From CAKRJP01 sp963589425 (GTDB lineage: Bacteria; Bacillota; Clostridia; Lachnospirales; Lachnospiraceae): a stretch of DNA of 64,000 nucleotides. Position numbers and translations under genes: made by a program. Of the stretch, positions 51,826 to 60,058 are shown piece by piece (position 1 is the stretch's first letter; every line of letters begins with the position of its first letter). The stretch spans positions 1 to 64,000 of the forward strand of contig CAVAKZ010000003.1 of the NCBI GenBank assembly GCA_963589425.1, given 5' to 3'. The notes under the pieces were generated by a model. It did no database searches. It was given only the letters and a program-made list of their open reading frames with translations, and was not told the DNA's origin.

Positions 51826-52734
51826 ATGAAACCAACATTAATTATAATGGCAGCGGGTATTGGATCTAGATTTGGAACCGGTATCAAACAGTTGGCTAAG
51901 ATGGGGAAGAATGGCGAAGTGATCATGGATTATTCCATTTACGACGCCAAAGAGGCCGGATTTGAGAAGGTTGTTTTTATCATTCGCAAAGATATCGAAG
52001 AAGAATTTAGAGAAGTAATCGGAGATCGTATTGCAAAACAGATCGAAGTGGAATATGTATATCAGTCAGTAGATGATCTTCCGGAAGGATTTGAGGCTAA
52101 CGGACGCACCAAACCTTGGGGAACCGGCCAGGCCATCCTTTGCTGTAAGGACGTAGTAAAGGATCCTTATGTAATTATCAATGCAGATGATTACTATGGA
52201 AAACAGGCATTTAAACTCCTCCATGATTTTTTGGTAGAGACTCCCAATAAAGCTGATACCTATACCATGGGAATGGCTGGATTTATTTTAAAGAATACCT
52301 TAAGTGAGAATGGAACAGTTACAAGAGGTCTCTGTAAGACCGATGCAGAGGGAATGCTTGCAGATGTATATGAGACTCATGAGATTAAGAAAGAGGCGGA
52401 CGGCACAATGAGCTGCAAGGAGCCAGAGATGCAGGAGTGGATTAGCGAGGATCTTAATGTATCCATGAACATGTGGGCAGGCTTCCCGGATTTCATTGAA
52501 TATCTGGAAGAGGGATTCACAGAGTTTTTAAAGAATCTGGAATCAGAGACTGCTGAGTATTTGCTTCCTACTATCGTAGGTCAGCTTTTGGAAGAGAAAA
52601 AAGCTACGGTTAAGGTCTTAGAAACTACTGATCGCTGGATAGGAATTACTTACAAAGAGGATGTGGCATTAGCCCAGAAATCCTTTGAAAAGATGATTCG
52701 GGATGGAATTTATCCTGAAAAATTGTGGGATTAA
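51826..52734 (+). CDS. Sugar-phosphate nucleotidyltransferase-like protein
   Basis: A 302-residue NTP_transferase-family protein (GT-A-like Rossmann fold). The nucleotide-binding loop is LIIMAAGIGSRFG, followed by KQLAKMGKNGEVIMDYSIYDA. The metal-binding aspartates are in VIINADDYYG. Members activate sugar phosphates to NDP-sugars; the substrate here cannot be named. It lies 49 bases before glmS in the same direction, so amino-sugar or cell-wall precursor metabolism is a reasonable guess. SD-like AAAGGA precedes the ATG. Confidence 0.8.
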   Translation: MKPTLIIMAAGIGSRFGTGIKQLAKMGKNGEVIMDYSIYDAKEAGFEKVVFIIRKDIEEEFREVIGDRIAKQIEVEYVYQSVDDLPEGFEANGRTKPWGTGQAILCCKDVVKDPYVIINADDYYGKQAFKLLHDFLVETPNKADTYTMGMAGFILKNTLSENGTVTRGLCKTDAEGMLADVYETHEIKKEADGTMSCKEPEMQEWISEDLNVSMNMWAGFPDFIEYLEEGFTEFLKNLESETAEYLLPTIVGQLLEEKKATVKVLETTDRWIGITYKEDVALAQKSFEKMIRDGIYPEKLWD

Positions 52735-52783
52735 TCTTTGGATAGGCCCGCAATTATGGGTTTTATAAGAGGAGGAAAATGAT

Positions 52784-54622
52784 ATGTGTGGAATCGTAGG
52801 ATTCACAGGCAATCGCCAGGCGGCTCCAATTCTTTTGGATGGATTGTCAAAACTAGAATATAGGGGATATGATTCGGCAGGGATTGCTGTGAGAGATGGT
52901 GTGGCTCAGGCAGAGGTTATTAAGGCAAAGGGACGCTTGAAGGCTTTGGTGGAGAAAACCAATGGGGGCGCCAGCGTTCCGGGAACTTGTGGAATTGGAC
53001 ATACCAGATGGGCGACCCATGGAGAGCCTTCTGAAGATAATGCTCATCCACACTGCTCCGATGATGGTAATGTAGTGGCAGTTCACAATGGTATTATTGA
53101 AAACTATCAGGAACTGAAAGAAAAATTGACCAGAAAAGGATATAAGTTCTACTCTGAGACAGATACAGAAATTGCAGTAAAGCTTATTGATTATTACTAT
53201 AAGAAATATGAGGGAACACCTGTAGATGCAGTGAATCATGCCCTGGTTCGTATTCGTGGTTCCTATGCCCTTGCAGTACTATTTAAAGATTATCCGGAGG
53301 AGATTTATGTAGCCCGCAAGGATAGCCCAATGATTCTGGGAGTGGCTGATGGGGAGTCCTTCATTGCTTCCGATGTTCCAGCAATTTTAAAATATACAAG
53401 AAATGTTTACTATATCGGCAACCTTGAGATGGCCAGAGTAAGAAAAGGTGAGATCACTTTTTACAACCTGGACGGAGAGGAAATCCAAAAAGAAGCTAAG
53501 CTTATCGAGTGGGATACTGAGGCTGCAGAGAAGGCTGGATATGAGCATTTCATGATCAAGGAGATCCATGAGCAGCCAAAGGCTATTGCGGATACTCTCA
53601 ATTCTGTACTTAAGGATGGCCAGATTGATCTGTCTGAGGTGGGACTGGATGATGATGCCATTAAAGAGATTAACCAGATTTATATTGTGGCTTGTGGTTC
53701 CGCATACCATGTAGGTGTGGCTGCCCAGTACGTTATTGAAGATCTGGCAAGAATCCCGGTGAGAGTGGAGCTTGCTTCTGAATTCCGTTACCGCAGACAG
53801 CTTCTGCATCCCAAGGATTTAGTAGTAATTATCAGTCAGTCCGGAGAGACTGCCGACAGTTTGGCGGCCCTAAGGGCATCTAAGGCTCAGGGAGTTAGGA
53901 CTTTAGGTATTGTCAATGTAATTGGTTCTTCCATTGCAAGAGAAGCTGACAATGTATTCTATACTCTTGCAGGACCGGAGATTTCCGTTGCAACCACCAA
54001 GGCTTACAGCACACAGCTCATTGCAACTTACGCCTTAGCCTTGCAGTTTGCAAAGGTAAGAGAAAATATAGACGAGGACCAGTATGCTTCTTATATTTCA
54101 GAGATGCAGGCTATTCCGGAGAAGATCAAGAAGATCATTGAAGATAAAGAGAGAATCCAGTGGTTTGCTTCCAAGCAGGCCAACAGCAGGGATGCCTTTT
54201 TTATCGGACGTGGAATTGACTATGCTACCTGTTTGGAGGGTAGCTTGAAGATGAAGGAAATCAGCTATGTTCACAGCGAGGCCTATGCGGCGGGAGAATT
54301 AAAGCATGGAACTATTTCTCTTATTGAGGATGGAACCCTAATGATCGGCGTGTTGACCCAGCCGGACCTTTATGAGAAAACCATCAGTAACATGGTAGAG
54401 TGTAAGAGCCGAGGAGCATACCTTATGGGAGTGACCACCTACGGTAATTACAGCATTGAGGACAGTGCAGACTTTGTAATTTACATTCCTCAGATAGATC
54501 CCCATTTTGCTACCTCTTTGGCAGTGATTCCCTTACAGCTCCTAGGATACTATGTATCCGTATCTAAGGGATTGGACGTAGATAAGCCGAGAAATTTGGC
54601 GAAGAGTGTAACTGTTGAATAA
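52784..54622 (+). CDS. glmS: Glutamine--fructose-6-phosphate aminotransferase (isomerizing)
   Basis: A 612-residue enzyme making glucosamine-6-phosphate, the first step toward UDP-GlcNAc and peptidoglycan. Cys2 in MCGIVGFTG is the glutaminase nucleophile; GIGHTRWATHG and the Arg/Asn residues of the class II amidotransferase domain (~1-220) follow. Two SIS domains (~285-425, ~455-595) include CGSAYHVG, ISQSGETADSLAA and the C-terminal DKPRNLAKSVTVE. Full length and intact. GAGGA precedes the ATG. The gap to the upstream gene is too short for a glmS ribozyme. Confidence 0.97.
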   Translation: MCGIVGFTGNRQAAPILLDGLSKLEYRGYDSAGIAVRDGVAQAEVIKAKGRLKALVEKTNGGASVPGTCGIGHTRWATHGEPSEDNAHPHCSDDGNVVAVHNGIIENYQELKEKLTRKGYKFYSETDTEIAVKLIDYYYKKYEGTPVDAVNHALVRIRGSYALAVLFKDYPEEIYVARKDSPMILGVADGESFIASDVPAILKYTRNVYYIGNLEMARVRKGEITFYNLDGEEIQKEAKLIEWDTEAAEKAGYEHFMIKEIHEQPKAIADTLNSVLKDGQIDLSEVGLDDDAIKEINQIYIVACGSAYHVGVAAQYVIEDLARIPVRVELASEFRYRRQLLHPKDLVVIISQSGETADSLAALRASKAQGVRTLGIVNVIGSSIAREADNVFYTLAGPEISVATTKAYSTQLIATYALALQFAKVRENIDEDQYASYISEMQAIPEKIKKIIEDKERIQWFASKQANSRDAFFIGRGIDYATCLEGSLKMKEISYVHSEAYAAGELKHGTISLIEDGTLMIGVLTQPDLYEKTISNMVECKSRGAYLMGVTTYGNYSIEDSADFVIYIPQIDPHFATSLAVIPLQLLGYYVSVSKGLDVDKPRNLAKSVTVE

Positions 54623-54643
54623 GGGATTGTAGAATCAATATAG

Positions 54644-54687
54644 AACCGACTGTAGAGTCTCTAAGTAGATGATACAGTCGGTTTTTG
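54644..54687 (+). terminator. Terminator after glmS
   Basis: AACCGACTGTA (54644-54654) pairs with TACAGTCGGTT (54673-54683) and is followed by TTTTG. Confidence 0.85.
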
Positions 54688-54777
54688 CGTTATAGAAAAT
54701 TTGGACGAAAGTCTTTATTATAAAAAGTCAGAAAATTCTGAATAAATAAAAATAAATAAAAAGATTGCAAAAAATAG

Positions 54778-54806
54778 TTGACATAGGTCGGAAAAAGTAT
54801 TAACAT
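54778..54806 (+). promoter_or_regulatory. Candidate promoter upstream of the ModA-like gene
   Basis: TTGACA (54778-54783, perfect -35), 17-bp spacer, TAACAT (54801-54806). Confidence 0.6.
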
Positions 54807-54990
54807 ATAGCCATACAAAAGAAACGGAGCATTACATGATAAGGGAAATTTATTCCAGAGATGATTATTAGTAAGTATTGCAGTTCGATTCTTAGAAAAT
54901 GGAGGGTGGTCCAATGGGACACTAATCTAACTTAAAAACAATATAATAGAAGTCGGAGGTTATACAGTGAAGCTTTTGATTATTCCTTAA

Positions 54991-55032
54991 AAGGGCTATC
55001 TGATCATTCAAAAAGAAGATCCGATAGCCCTT
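54991..55032 (+). promoter_or_regulatory. Leader hairpin before the ModA-like gene
   Basis: AAGGGCTATC (54991-55000) pairs perfectly with GATAGCCCTT (55023-55032), and an inner GATC/GATC pair extends it. No T-run follows, so it is not a standard terminator. Confidence 0.5.
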
Positions 55033-55102
55033 AACCATGTCATAAAATAAATAACATCTGTTTTGAATTTCCGGAAGATCAGAAGTGACCTGTAAAAATA
55101 TT

Positions 55103-56113
55103 ATGAAAAAGAAATTATTAGCAATGCTCCTTGCAATGTCAGTTGCCTGCAGTCTTGCTGCATGTGGTCAGCAAAGGGACACATCCAAAAGTGATACAGA
55201 AAAGACGGAAAATGCGGAAAGCACGGGAAGTACGGAAGGTGACAAGGAAACGACTACAGATTCATCTGATCAGAAGACGAATTCTGAAACTTCAGAAGAA
55301 GTTGAAAAAAAAGAGGATGCTGCAAGACAGGAGAGCCAACAAAATCAGCAGACCAAGGAGCAGAAGACAGAGATTCAGGCCTTTATTGATTCGGATTTGG
55401 AATATGCGATGAAGCAGTTGGCTGCAAATTACGAAAGTGCCCACCCAGATGTGGAAGTCATCTATAATGTGGATTCCTCAGTAAGCCTCATGCCCCAGAT
55501 TCAGGCAGGTATTCCCTGTGATCTTTATTTTTCCGGGACTGAGTCTCAGATGGAAAACCTTAGAAATAGTGGCTGGATCATCTCAGATGCTTATACCAAT
55601 GTAGTGGGAGACAATCTGATCGTGATCGGGAAAAAGGGAAGCACAAGAACGGTGACAAGCCTGGAAAATATTGCCGATGCAGGAAGCATTGCTTTGGCCA
55701 AGGGAAGCCTTTCGCTGGGAGTATATACCAGAAGAGCCATGGTAGTATCTGGATTGATCATAGAGACAGATGATTTGTCGGCTATCACTGCTGCTGAGAT
55801 TTCGGACCAGTTAAATGGAACCACAATCCAGGAAAAAGATAGTGGTGCCCAGATAATATCCGCAGTGACAGATGGAAGCTGTGAGGTAGGATGTGTGCTT
55901 TATTCGGATATTTGTGGCTATGAGGATAAGTTGGACGTGCTGCAGACTTTAGGAAATGATTATTCCGGAAGAATCGTATATTCACTTGCCCAGATAAAAA
56001 ATGAGAAAGCCAGCCAGGAGGAGTCTGCTGCGGCCGCAGCATTTATGGAATATATAAAAAGTCAGGAAGCTGCCACAGTATTTAGCCAGTGTCATTTTTG
56101 GACGATACAGTAA
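55103..56113 (+). CDS. ModA-like substrate-binding lipoprotein (orphan)
   Basis: A 336-residue protein with a lipoprotein signal peptide ending at C21 (SLAAC), a long low-complexity Ser/Thr/Glu/Lys/Gln linker (~24-95), then a ModA-like periplasmic-binding domain (IQAFIDSDLEYAMKQLA, VEVIYNVDSSVSLMPQI, DLYFSGTESQMENL). ModA proteins bind molybdate or tungstate for ABC import, but no modB or modC gene is nearby and key oxyanion contacts cannot be confirmed. The ~70-residue linker is unusual. Start: ATG 55103 gives a classic lipoprotein start but has no clear site; GTG 55085 has GGAAGA upstream and is an alternative. Confidence 0.75.
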   Translation: MKKKLLAMLLAMSVACSLAACGQQRDTSKSDTEKTENAESTGSTEGDKETTTDSSDQKTNSETSEEVEKKEDAARQESQQNQQTKEQKTEIQAFIDSDLEYAMKQLAANYESAHPDVEVIYNVDSSVSLMPQIQAGIPCDLYFSGTESQMENLRNSGWIISDAYTNVVGDNLIVIGKKGSTRTVTSLENIADAGSIALAKGSLSLGVYTRRAMVVSGLIIETDDLSAITAAEISDQLNGTTIQEKDSGAQIISAVTDGSCEVGCVLYSDICGYEDKLDVLQTLGNDYSGRIVYSLAQIKNEKASQEESAAAAAFMEYIKSQEAATVFSQCHFWTIQ

Positions 56114-56254
56114 TGCATCTTTTGGTTGACAGCTTCCATAGGAGATAGCACTGGATGCCCCTTGACCTTCTAAGGTTTTCTGTGATACCATGACAAGTAC
56201 GATGTTTGTTATGACATAGAATATTTTGTGATATTTTTAAAGGAGATCGGGAAC

Positions 56255-58162
56255 ATGAGTGATAAACCTAAGTATTATATAACCACAGCTATTGCTTATG
56301 CATCAGGCAAGCCTCATATTGGCAATACCTATGAGATTGTTTTGGCAGATGCTATTGCAAGATACAAAAGAAGTCAGGGATATGATGTTTTCTTCCAGAC
56401 AGGAACTGACGAGCACGGACAGAAGATTGAGCTTAAGGCTGAGGAAGCTGGGGTAACTCCGAAGCAGTTCGTGGATGAGGCTGCCGGAGAGATTAAGATT
56501 ATTTGGGATTTGATGAACACTTCTTATGACAAGTTTATCCGTACTACAGATGAAGATCACGAGAAGCAGGTACAGAAGATTTTCAAGAAATTATATGACC
56601 AGGGAGATATTTACAAGGGAGCTTATGAAGGACTTTACTGTACACCATGTGAGTCTTTCTGGACAGAGTCTCAGTTGGTAGACGGCAAGTGCCCTGACTG
56701 TGGACGGGAAGTAAAGCCGGCCCAGGAGGAAGCCTACTTCTTTAAGATGAGTAAGTATGCAGATCGCCTTATTGAACATATCAACACTCATCCGGAATTT
56801 ATTCAGCCGGTGTCTCGTAAGAATGAGATGATGAATAACTTCTTAATTCCGGGACTTCAGGACTTGTGCGTATCCAGAACTTCCTTTAAGTGGGGAATTC
56901 CGGTGGACTTTGATGACAAGCATGTAGTTTATGTATGGTTAGATGCCCTTACCAACTATATTACAGGAATCGGATATGACGCAGATGGCAACAGCAGTGA
57001 CCAGTACAAGAAAAACTGGCCGGCAGACCTGCATTTAATCGGTAAAGACATTATCCGCTTCCATACCATTTACTGGCCAATCTTTTTGATGGCCCTTGGA
57101 GAGCCCCTGCCAAAACAGGTATTTGGACATCCATGGCTGCTTCAAGGTGACGGTAAGATGAGTAAGTCCAAGGGAAATGTTCTCTATGCAGACGAGTTGG
57201 TAGACTTCTTTGGCGTAGATGCTGTCCGTTACTTTGTGCTTCACGAGATGCCATTTGAAAACGATGGGGTTATTTCCTGGGAGCTTATGGTAGAGCGTTT
57301 GAACTCTGACCTTGCAAACACCTTAGGAAACCTTGTAAACAGAACCATTTCCATGACCAACAAATATTTTGGCGGAGTGGTAGAAGACAAGGGTGTTAGT
57401 GAAGAAGTAGATGCTGATTTACAGGCAGTAGTTGAGGCAACACCAAAGGCAGTAGCTGCTAAGATGGAAGATTTAAGAGTAGCAGATGCCATGACAGAGA
57501 TTTTCAATCTCTTTAAGAGATGTAATAAATATATTGATGAGACCATGCCTTGGGCTCTGGCAAAAGACCCGGAGAAGGCAGACCGCCTGGAGACTGTACT
57601 TTATAATTTGATCGAGGCCATTAAGTCCGGAGCAAGGCAGTTAGAGCCATATATGCCAGAGACATCTGAGAAGATCCTGGCCCAGCTTGGAGATGGCAAA
57701 GTAACAGAGAAACCGGAAATCCTCTTTGCAAGAATGGATGTAGAAGAAGTTTTAAAGAAAGTAGAAGAACTTCATCCTTCTGTGGAGGAAGACGTGATGG
57801 CAGAAGATGAAGATGTCATCGATATAGAAGCAAAGCCGGAAATCAGCTTTGATGATTTCGGAAAGATGCAGTTCCAGGTAGGAGAGATCATTGCCTGCGA
57901 AGAAGTGCCAAAGTCTAAGAAATTACTTTGCTCCCAGGTGAAGATCGGAAGCCAGGTAAAGCAGATTGTTTCCGGAATCAAGAAACACTATAGCGCCGAG
58001 GAGATGGTAGGAAAGAAGGTAATGGTGTTAGTAAACCTAAAACCGGCAAAACTAGCTGGTGTGCTGTCAGAAGGAATGCTCCTTTGTGCAGAAGACGCAG
58101 AAGGAAACCTATCCCTTATGACCCCGGAAAAACCAATGCCAGCCGGAGCAGAAATCTGCTAG
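56255..58162 (+). CDS. metG: Methionine--tRNA ligase
   Basis: A 635-residue class I tRNA synthetase. Seen are the HIGH motif variant KPHIGNTYE (~residues 18-26), a zinc knuckle CTPCESFW...CPDCG (~130-150), the KMSKSKGN loop (~300), an anticodon-binding helical domain, and a C-terminal tRNA-binding OB-fold (EMAP/Trbp111-like, ~535-635). ATG 56255 has AAAGGAG well spaced; the in-frame ATG at 56228 precedes that site. No T-box leader was seen in the 141-bp gap before it. A strong terminator follows, separating it from tatD, with which it is often clustered in Firmicutes. Confidence 0.96.
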   Translation: MSDKPKYYITTAIAYASGKPHIGNTYEIVLADAIARYKRSQGYDVFFQTGTDEHGQKIELKAEEAGVTPKQFVDEAAGEIKIIWDLMNTSYDKFIRTTDEDHEKQVQKIFKKLYDQGDIYKGAYEGLYCTPCESFWTESQLVDGKCPDCGREVKPAQEEAYFFKMSKYADRLIEHINTHPEFIQPVSRKNEMMNNFLIPGLQDLCVSRTSFKWGIPVDFDDKHVVYVWLDALTNYITGIGYDADGNSSDQYKKNWPADLHLIGKDIIRFHTIYWPIFLMALGEPLPKQVFGHPWLLQGDGKMSKSKGNVLYADELVDFFGVDAVRYFVLHEMPFENDGVISWELMVERLNSDLANTLGNLVNRTISMTNKYFGGVVEDKGVSEEVDADLQAVVEATPKAVAAKMEDLRVADAMTEIFNLFKRCNKYIDETMPWALAKDPEKADRLETVLYNLIEAIKSGARQLEPYMPETSEKILAQLGDGKVTEKPEILFARMDVEEVLKKVEELHPSVEEDVMAEDEDVIDIEAKPEISFDDFGKMQFQVGEIIACEEVPKSKKLLCSQVKIGSQVKQIVSGIKKHYSAEEMVGKKVMVLVNLKPAKLAGVLSEGMLLCAEDAEGNLSLMTPEKPMPAGAEIC

Positions 58163-58193
58163 CTTGCAGCCTATCCGAAAAACAAGAACATAT

Positions 58194-58231
58194 GCACTCA
58201 CGAGACTCTAAACTCCCGTGAGTGCGTTTTT
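58194..58231 (+). terminator. Terminator after metG
   Basis: A perfect 9-bp stem GCACTCACG (58194-58202)/CGTGAGTGC (58217-58225) with a 14-nt loop and GTTTTT after it. Confidence 0.9.
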
Positions 58232-58238
58232 GCGTATA

Positions 58239-58305
58239 TATAGACCATTGCGAACCCCTAAAGAACAATCCATGAAGAATGTAAAGGGGTTCGCTAATAT
58301 CTATA
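58239..58305. repeat. 67-bp palindromic element sharing ends with the 17.6-kb element
   Basis: A perfect 10-bp inverted repeat GCGAACCCCT (58250-58259)/AGGGGTTCGC (58285-58294) is flanked outward by TATAGA-like sequence on both sides. The ends resemble those of the 17622-17820 element; an approximate shared terminal consensus is TATAGATRTTWGCGAACCC. It sits between the metG terminator and tatD. Confidence 0.55.
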
Positions 58306-58331
58306 CAAACCAAAATCGCAAGGAGGAACCT

Positions 58332-59093
58332 ATGATATTTGACACCCACGCACATTATGATGATCCGCAATTTGATGAAGACCGGGACAGCTTGCTAAGC
58401 TCCATGGAGTCTTTGGGGGTAGCTGCCATCGTAAATGCTGCAGCAGATCCAGAAAGCTGGGATCAGATTGTGGAACTTACAGAAAAATATCCCAATGTCT
58501 ACGGCATGGTGGGAGCCCATCCTGATGAGGTGGGGAAAATGAATGACAATGAGCTTGCCCGTATGATCAGCCTGTTAGAACTTCCTAAGATGGTGGCAGT
58601 GGGAGAAATCGGTCTTGACTACCACTGGAATGTGGAAAGTGAGGACCTGCAAAAACACTGGTTTAAAAGGCAGCTAGACTTGGCCAGACAGCTAAAACTT
58701 CCTGTAAATATCCATAGCCGGGATGCCACAGAAGATACCCTGGAAATTATGAGAGAATACCGGGACCTTTCCGGAATTATCCACTGCTTTTCTGGATCTA
58801 GAGAAATCGCGAAAGAATACGTGAAGATGGGATTTCTCATTGGAGTTGGAGGTGTGGTGACCTTCAAAAATGGAAAGAAACTTAGAAGGGTAGTGGAGAG
58901 CACCACCTTAGAATATTTAGTGCTGGAGACAGATTGCCCATATCTTGCGCCGGAACCAAACCGTGGAAAACGTAATCGCTCGGATTACATTAGATATGTG
59001 GCAGAGACTATTGCCCATATCAAAGAAATTTCTGTGGAAGAAGTCCTTGCACAAACAGAGAAGAATGCAAGGCGGCTGTATGGCATTAAGTAG
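58332..59093 (+). CDS. tatD: TatD-family metal-dependent hydrolase
   Basis: A 253-residue TIM-barrel DNase-type hydrolase. Metal ligands and motifs: FDTHAHYDD at the N-terminus, VGEIGLDYHW, INIHSRDATEDT-like NIHSRDA, IIHCFSGS and LETDCPYLAPEPNRGKRN. Proteins of this family remove nucleotides from DNA 3' ends. ATG 58332 has AAGGAGGA at good spacing; an in-frame start at 58218 would read through the metG terminator and the palindromic element. It is followed by rsmA, the common metG-tatD-rsmA order. The rnmV gene often found between tatD and rsmA is absent. Confidence 0.93.
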   Translation: MIFDTHAHYDDPQFDEDRDSLLSSMESLGVAAIVNAAADPESWDQIVELTEKYPNVYGMVGAHPDEVGKMNDNELARMISLLELPKMVAVGEIGLDYHWNVESEDLQKHWFKRQLDLARQLKLPVNIHSRDATEDTLEIMREYRDLSGIIHCFSGSREIAKEYVKMGFLIGVGGVVTFKNGKKLRRVVESTTLEYLVLETDCPYLAPEPNRGKRNRSDYIRYVAETIAHIKEISVEEVLAQTEKNARRLYGIK

Positions 59094-59187
59094 TCGGGTC
59101 TGTTATAATGTTGCAAGAGTGAAAAATAAATGCATTAAAGATTCAGTAGATCAAAGATTCAGAAGATAGAAAGATGAGGAAGCTTAT

Positions 59188-60057
59188 ATGAGCCCAACCT
59201 TAGGAAATCCGCAGAATACCATAGAGATTCTGCAGAAGTATAACTTTAATTTTCAAAAGAAATTCGGACAGAATTTTCTTATAGATACCCATGTGCTGGA
59301 TAAGATTATTTCCGCAGCAGAGATTAGCAAGGAAGATATGGTTCTTGAGATTGGGCCGGGGATTGGAACTATGACCCAGTATTTGGCAGAAGCTGCGGGA
59401 AAAGTGATTGCGGTAGAGATTGACAAAAATCTGATTCCTATCTTGCAGGATACTTTAAGTGGGTATGACAATGTAAGGGTAATCAATGAAGATGTGATGA
59501 GGCTTGATATCCAAAAGCTGGTCGAGACGGAGAATGCAGGTCGTCCTATTAAGGTGGTGGCTAATCTTCCCTACTACATTACTACCCCCATTATCATGGG
59601 TCTTTTTGAGAAACATGTGCCCCTCCATAGTATTACCGTTATGGTACAAAAGGAAGTGGCAGACCGTATGCAGACAGGACCGGGAAATAAGGATTATGGA
59701 GCCCTGTCTTTGGCAGTGCAATATTATGCTAAGCCTTATATTGTGGCAAATGTACCACCAAATTGTTTTATGCCAAGACCAAAGGTAGGGTCGGCAGTAA
59801 TTCGTCTGACCTGCCATGAGAAGCCACCGGTGCAGGTTGCGGATGAAAAATTAATGTTTGATATTATTCGGGCATCTTTTAATCAGCGAAGAAAAACCTT
59901 GGCCAATGGGTTGAATAATTCTGATTTATTGGATTTTCCCAAGGAAAAGATTTTGGCAGCGATTGAGAGCCTTGGGAAGGGCTCAAGCATTAGGGGGGAG
60001 GCTTTGAGCCTTCAGGAATTTGCTGCTCTCAGTAATTTTCTCTCGGAAGGAAACTAG
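59188..60057 (+). CDS. rsmA: 16S rRNA (adenine1518/1519-N6)-dimethyltransferase
   Basis: A 289-residue KsgA/RsmA methyltransferase that dimethylates two adenines in helix 45 of 16S rRNA. Seen are KKFGQNFLIDTHV, the SAM-binding EIGPGIGTMTQYL (~50-62), VIAVEIDKN, and the catalytic NLPYYITTPI (~125). The C-terminal RNA-binding domain is complete. GAGGAAG precedes the ATG. Its stop is one base before the ATG of the following methyltransferase gene, so the two are translationally linked. Confidence 0.96.
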   Translation: MSPTLGNPQNTIEILQKYNFNFQKKFGQNFLIDTHVLDKIISAAEISKEDMVLEIGPGIGTMTQYLAEAAGKVIAVEIDKNLIPILQDTLSGYDNVRVINEDVMRLDIQKLVETENAGRPIKVVANLPYYITTPIIMGLFEKHVPLHSITVMVQKEVADRMQTGPGNKDYGALSLAVQYYAKPYIVANVPPNCFMPRPKVGSAVIRLTCHEKPPVQVADEKLMFDIIRASFNQRRKTLANGLNNSDLLDFPKEKILAAIESLGKGSSIRGEALSLQEFAALSNFLSEGN

Positions 60058-60058
60058 G

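Larger units (their letters stand above)
54688..55102 (+). other. 415-bp intergenic region with promoter, short leader frames and hairpin
   Basis: A+T-rich. Contents: a promoter at 54778-54806; an 11-codon frame MIREIYSRDDY at 54837-54872 with a GGAG site; a TATAAT at 54942-54947; a 7-codon frame MKLLIIP (GTG 54967 to stop 54990) preceded by GGAGG; and directly after it a strong hairpin at 54991-55032. It may be a regulatory leader or the remains of a deleted gene. Confidence 0.45.

Noticed and set aside
52735..52783. A glmS ribozyme before glmS
   Set aside because: Only 49 bases separate the genes, too short for the ribozyme.
56114..56254. A T-box leader before metG
   Set aside because: No GGTGG-type antiterminator consensus and no terminator hairpin in this 141-bp gap.
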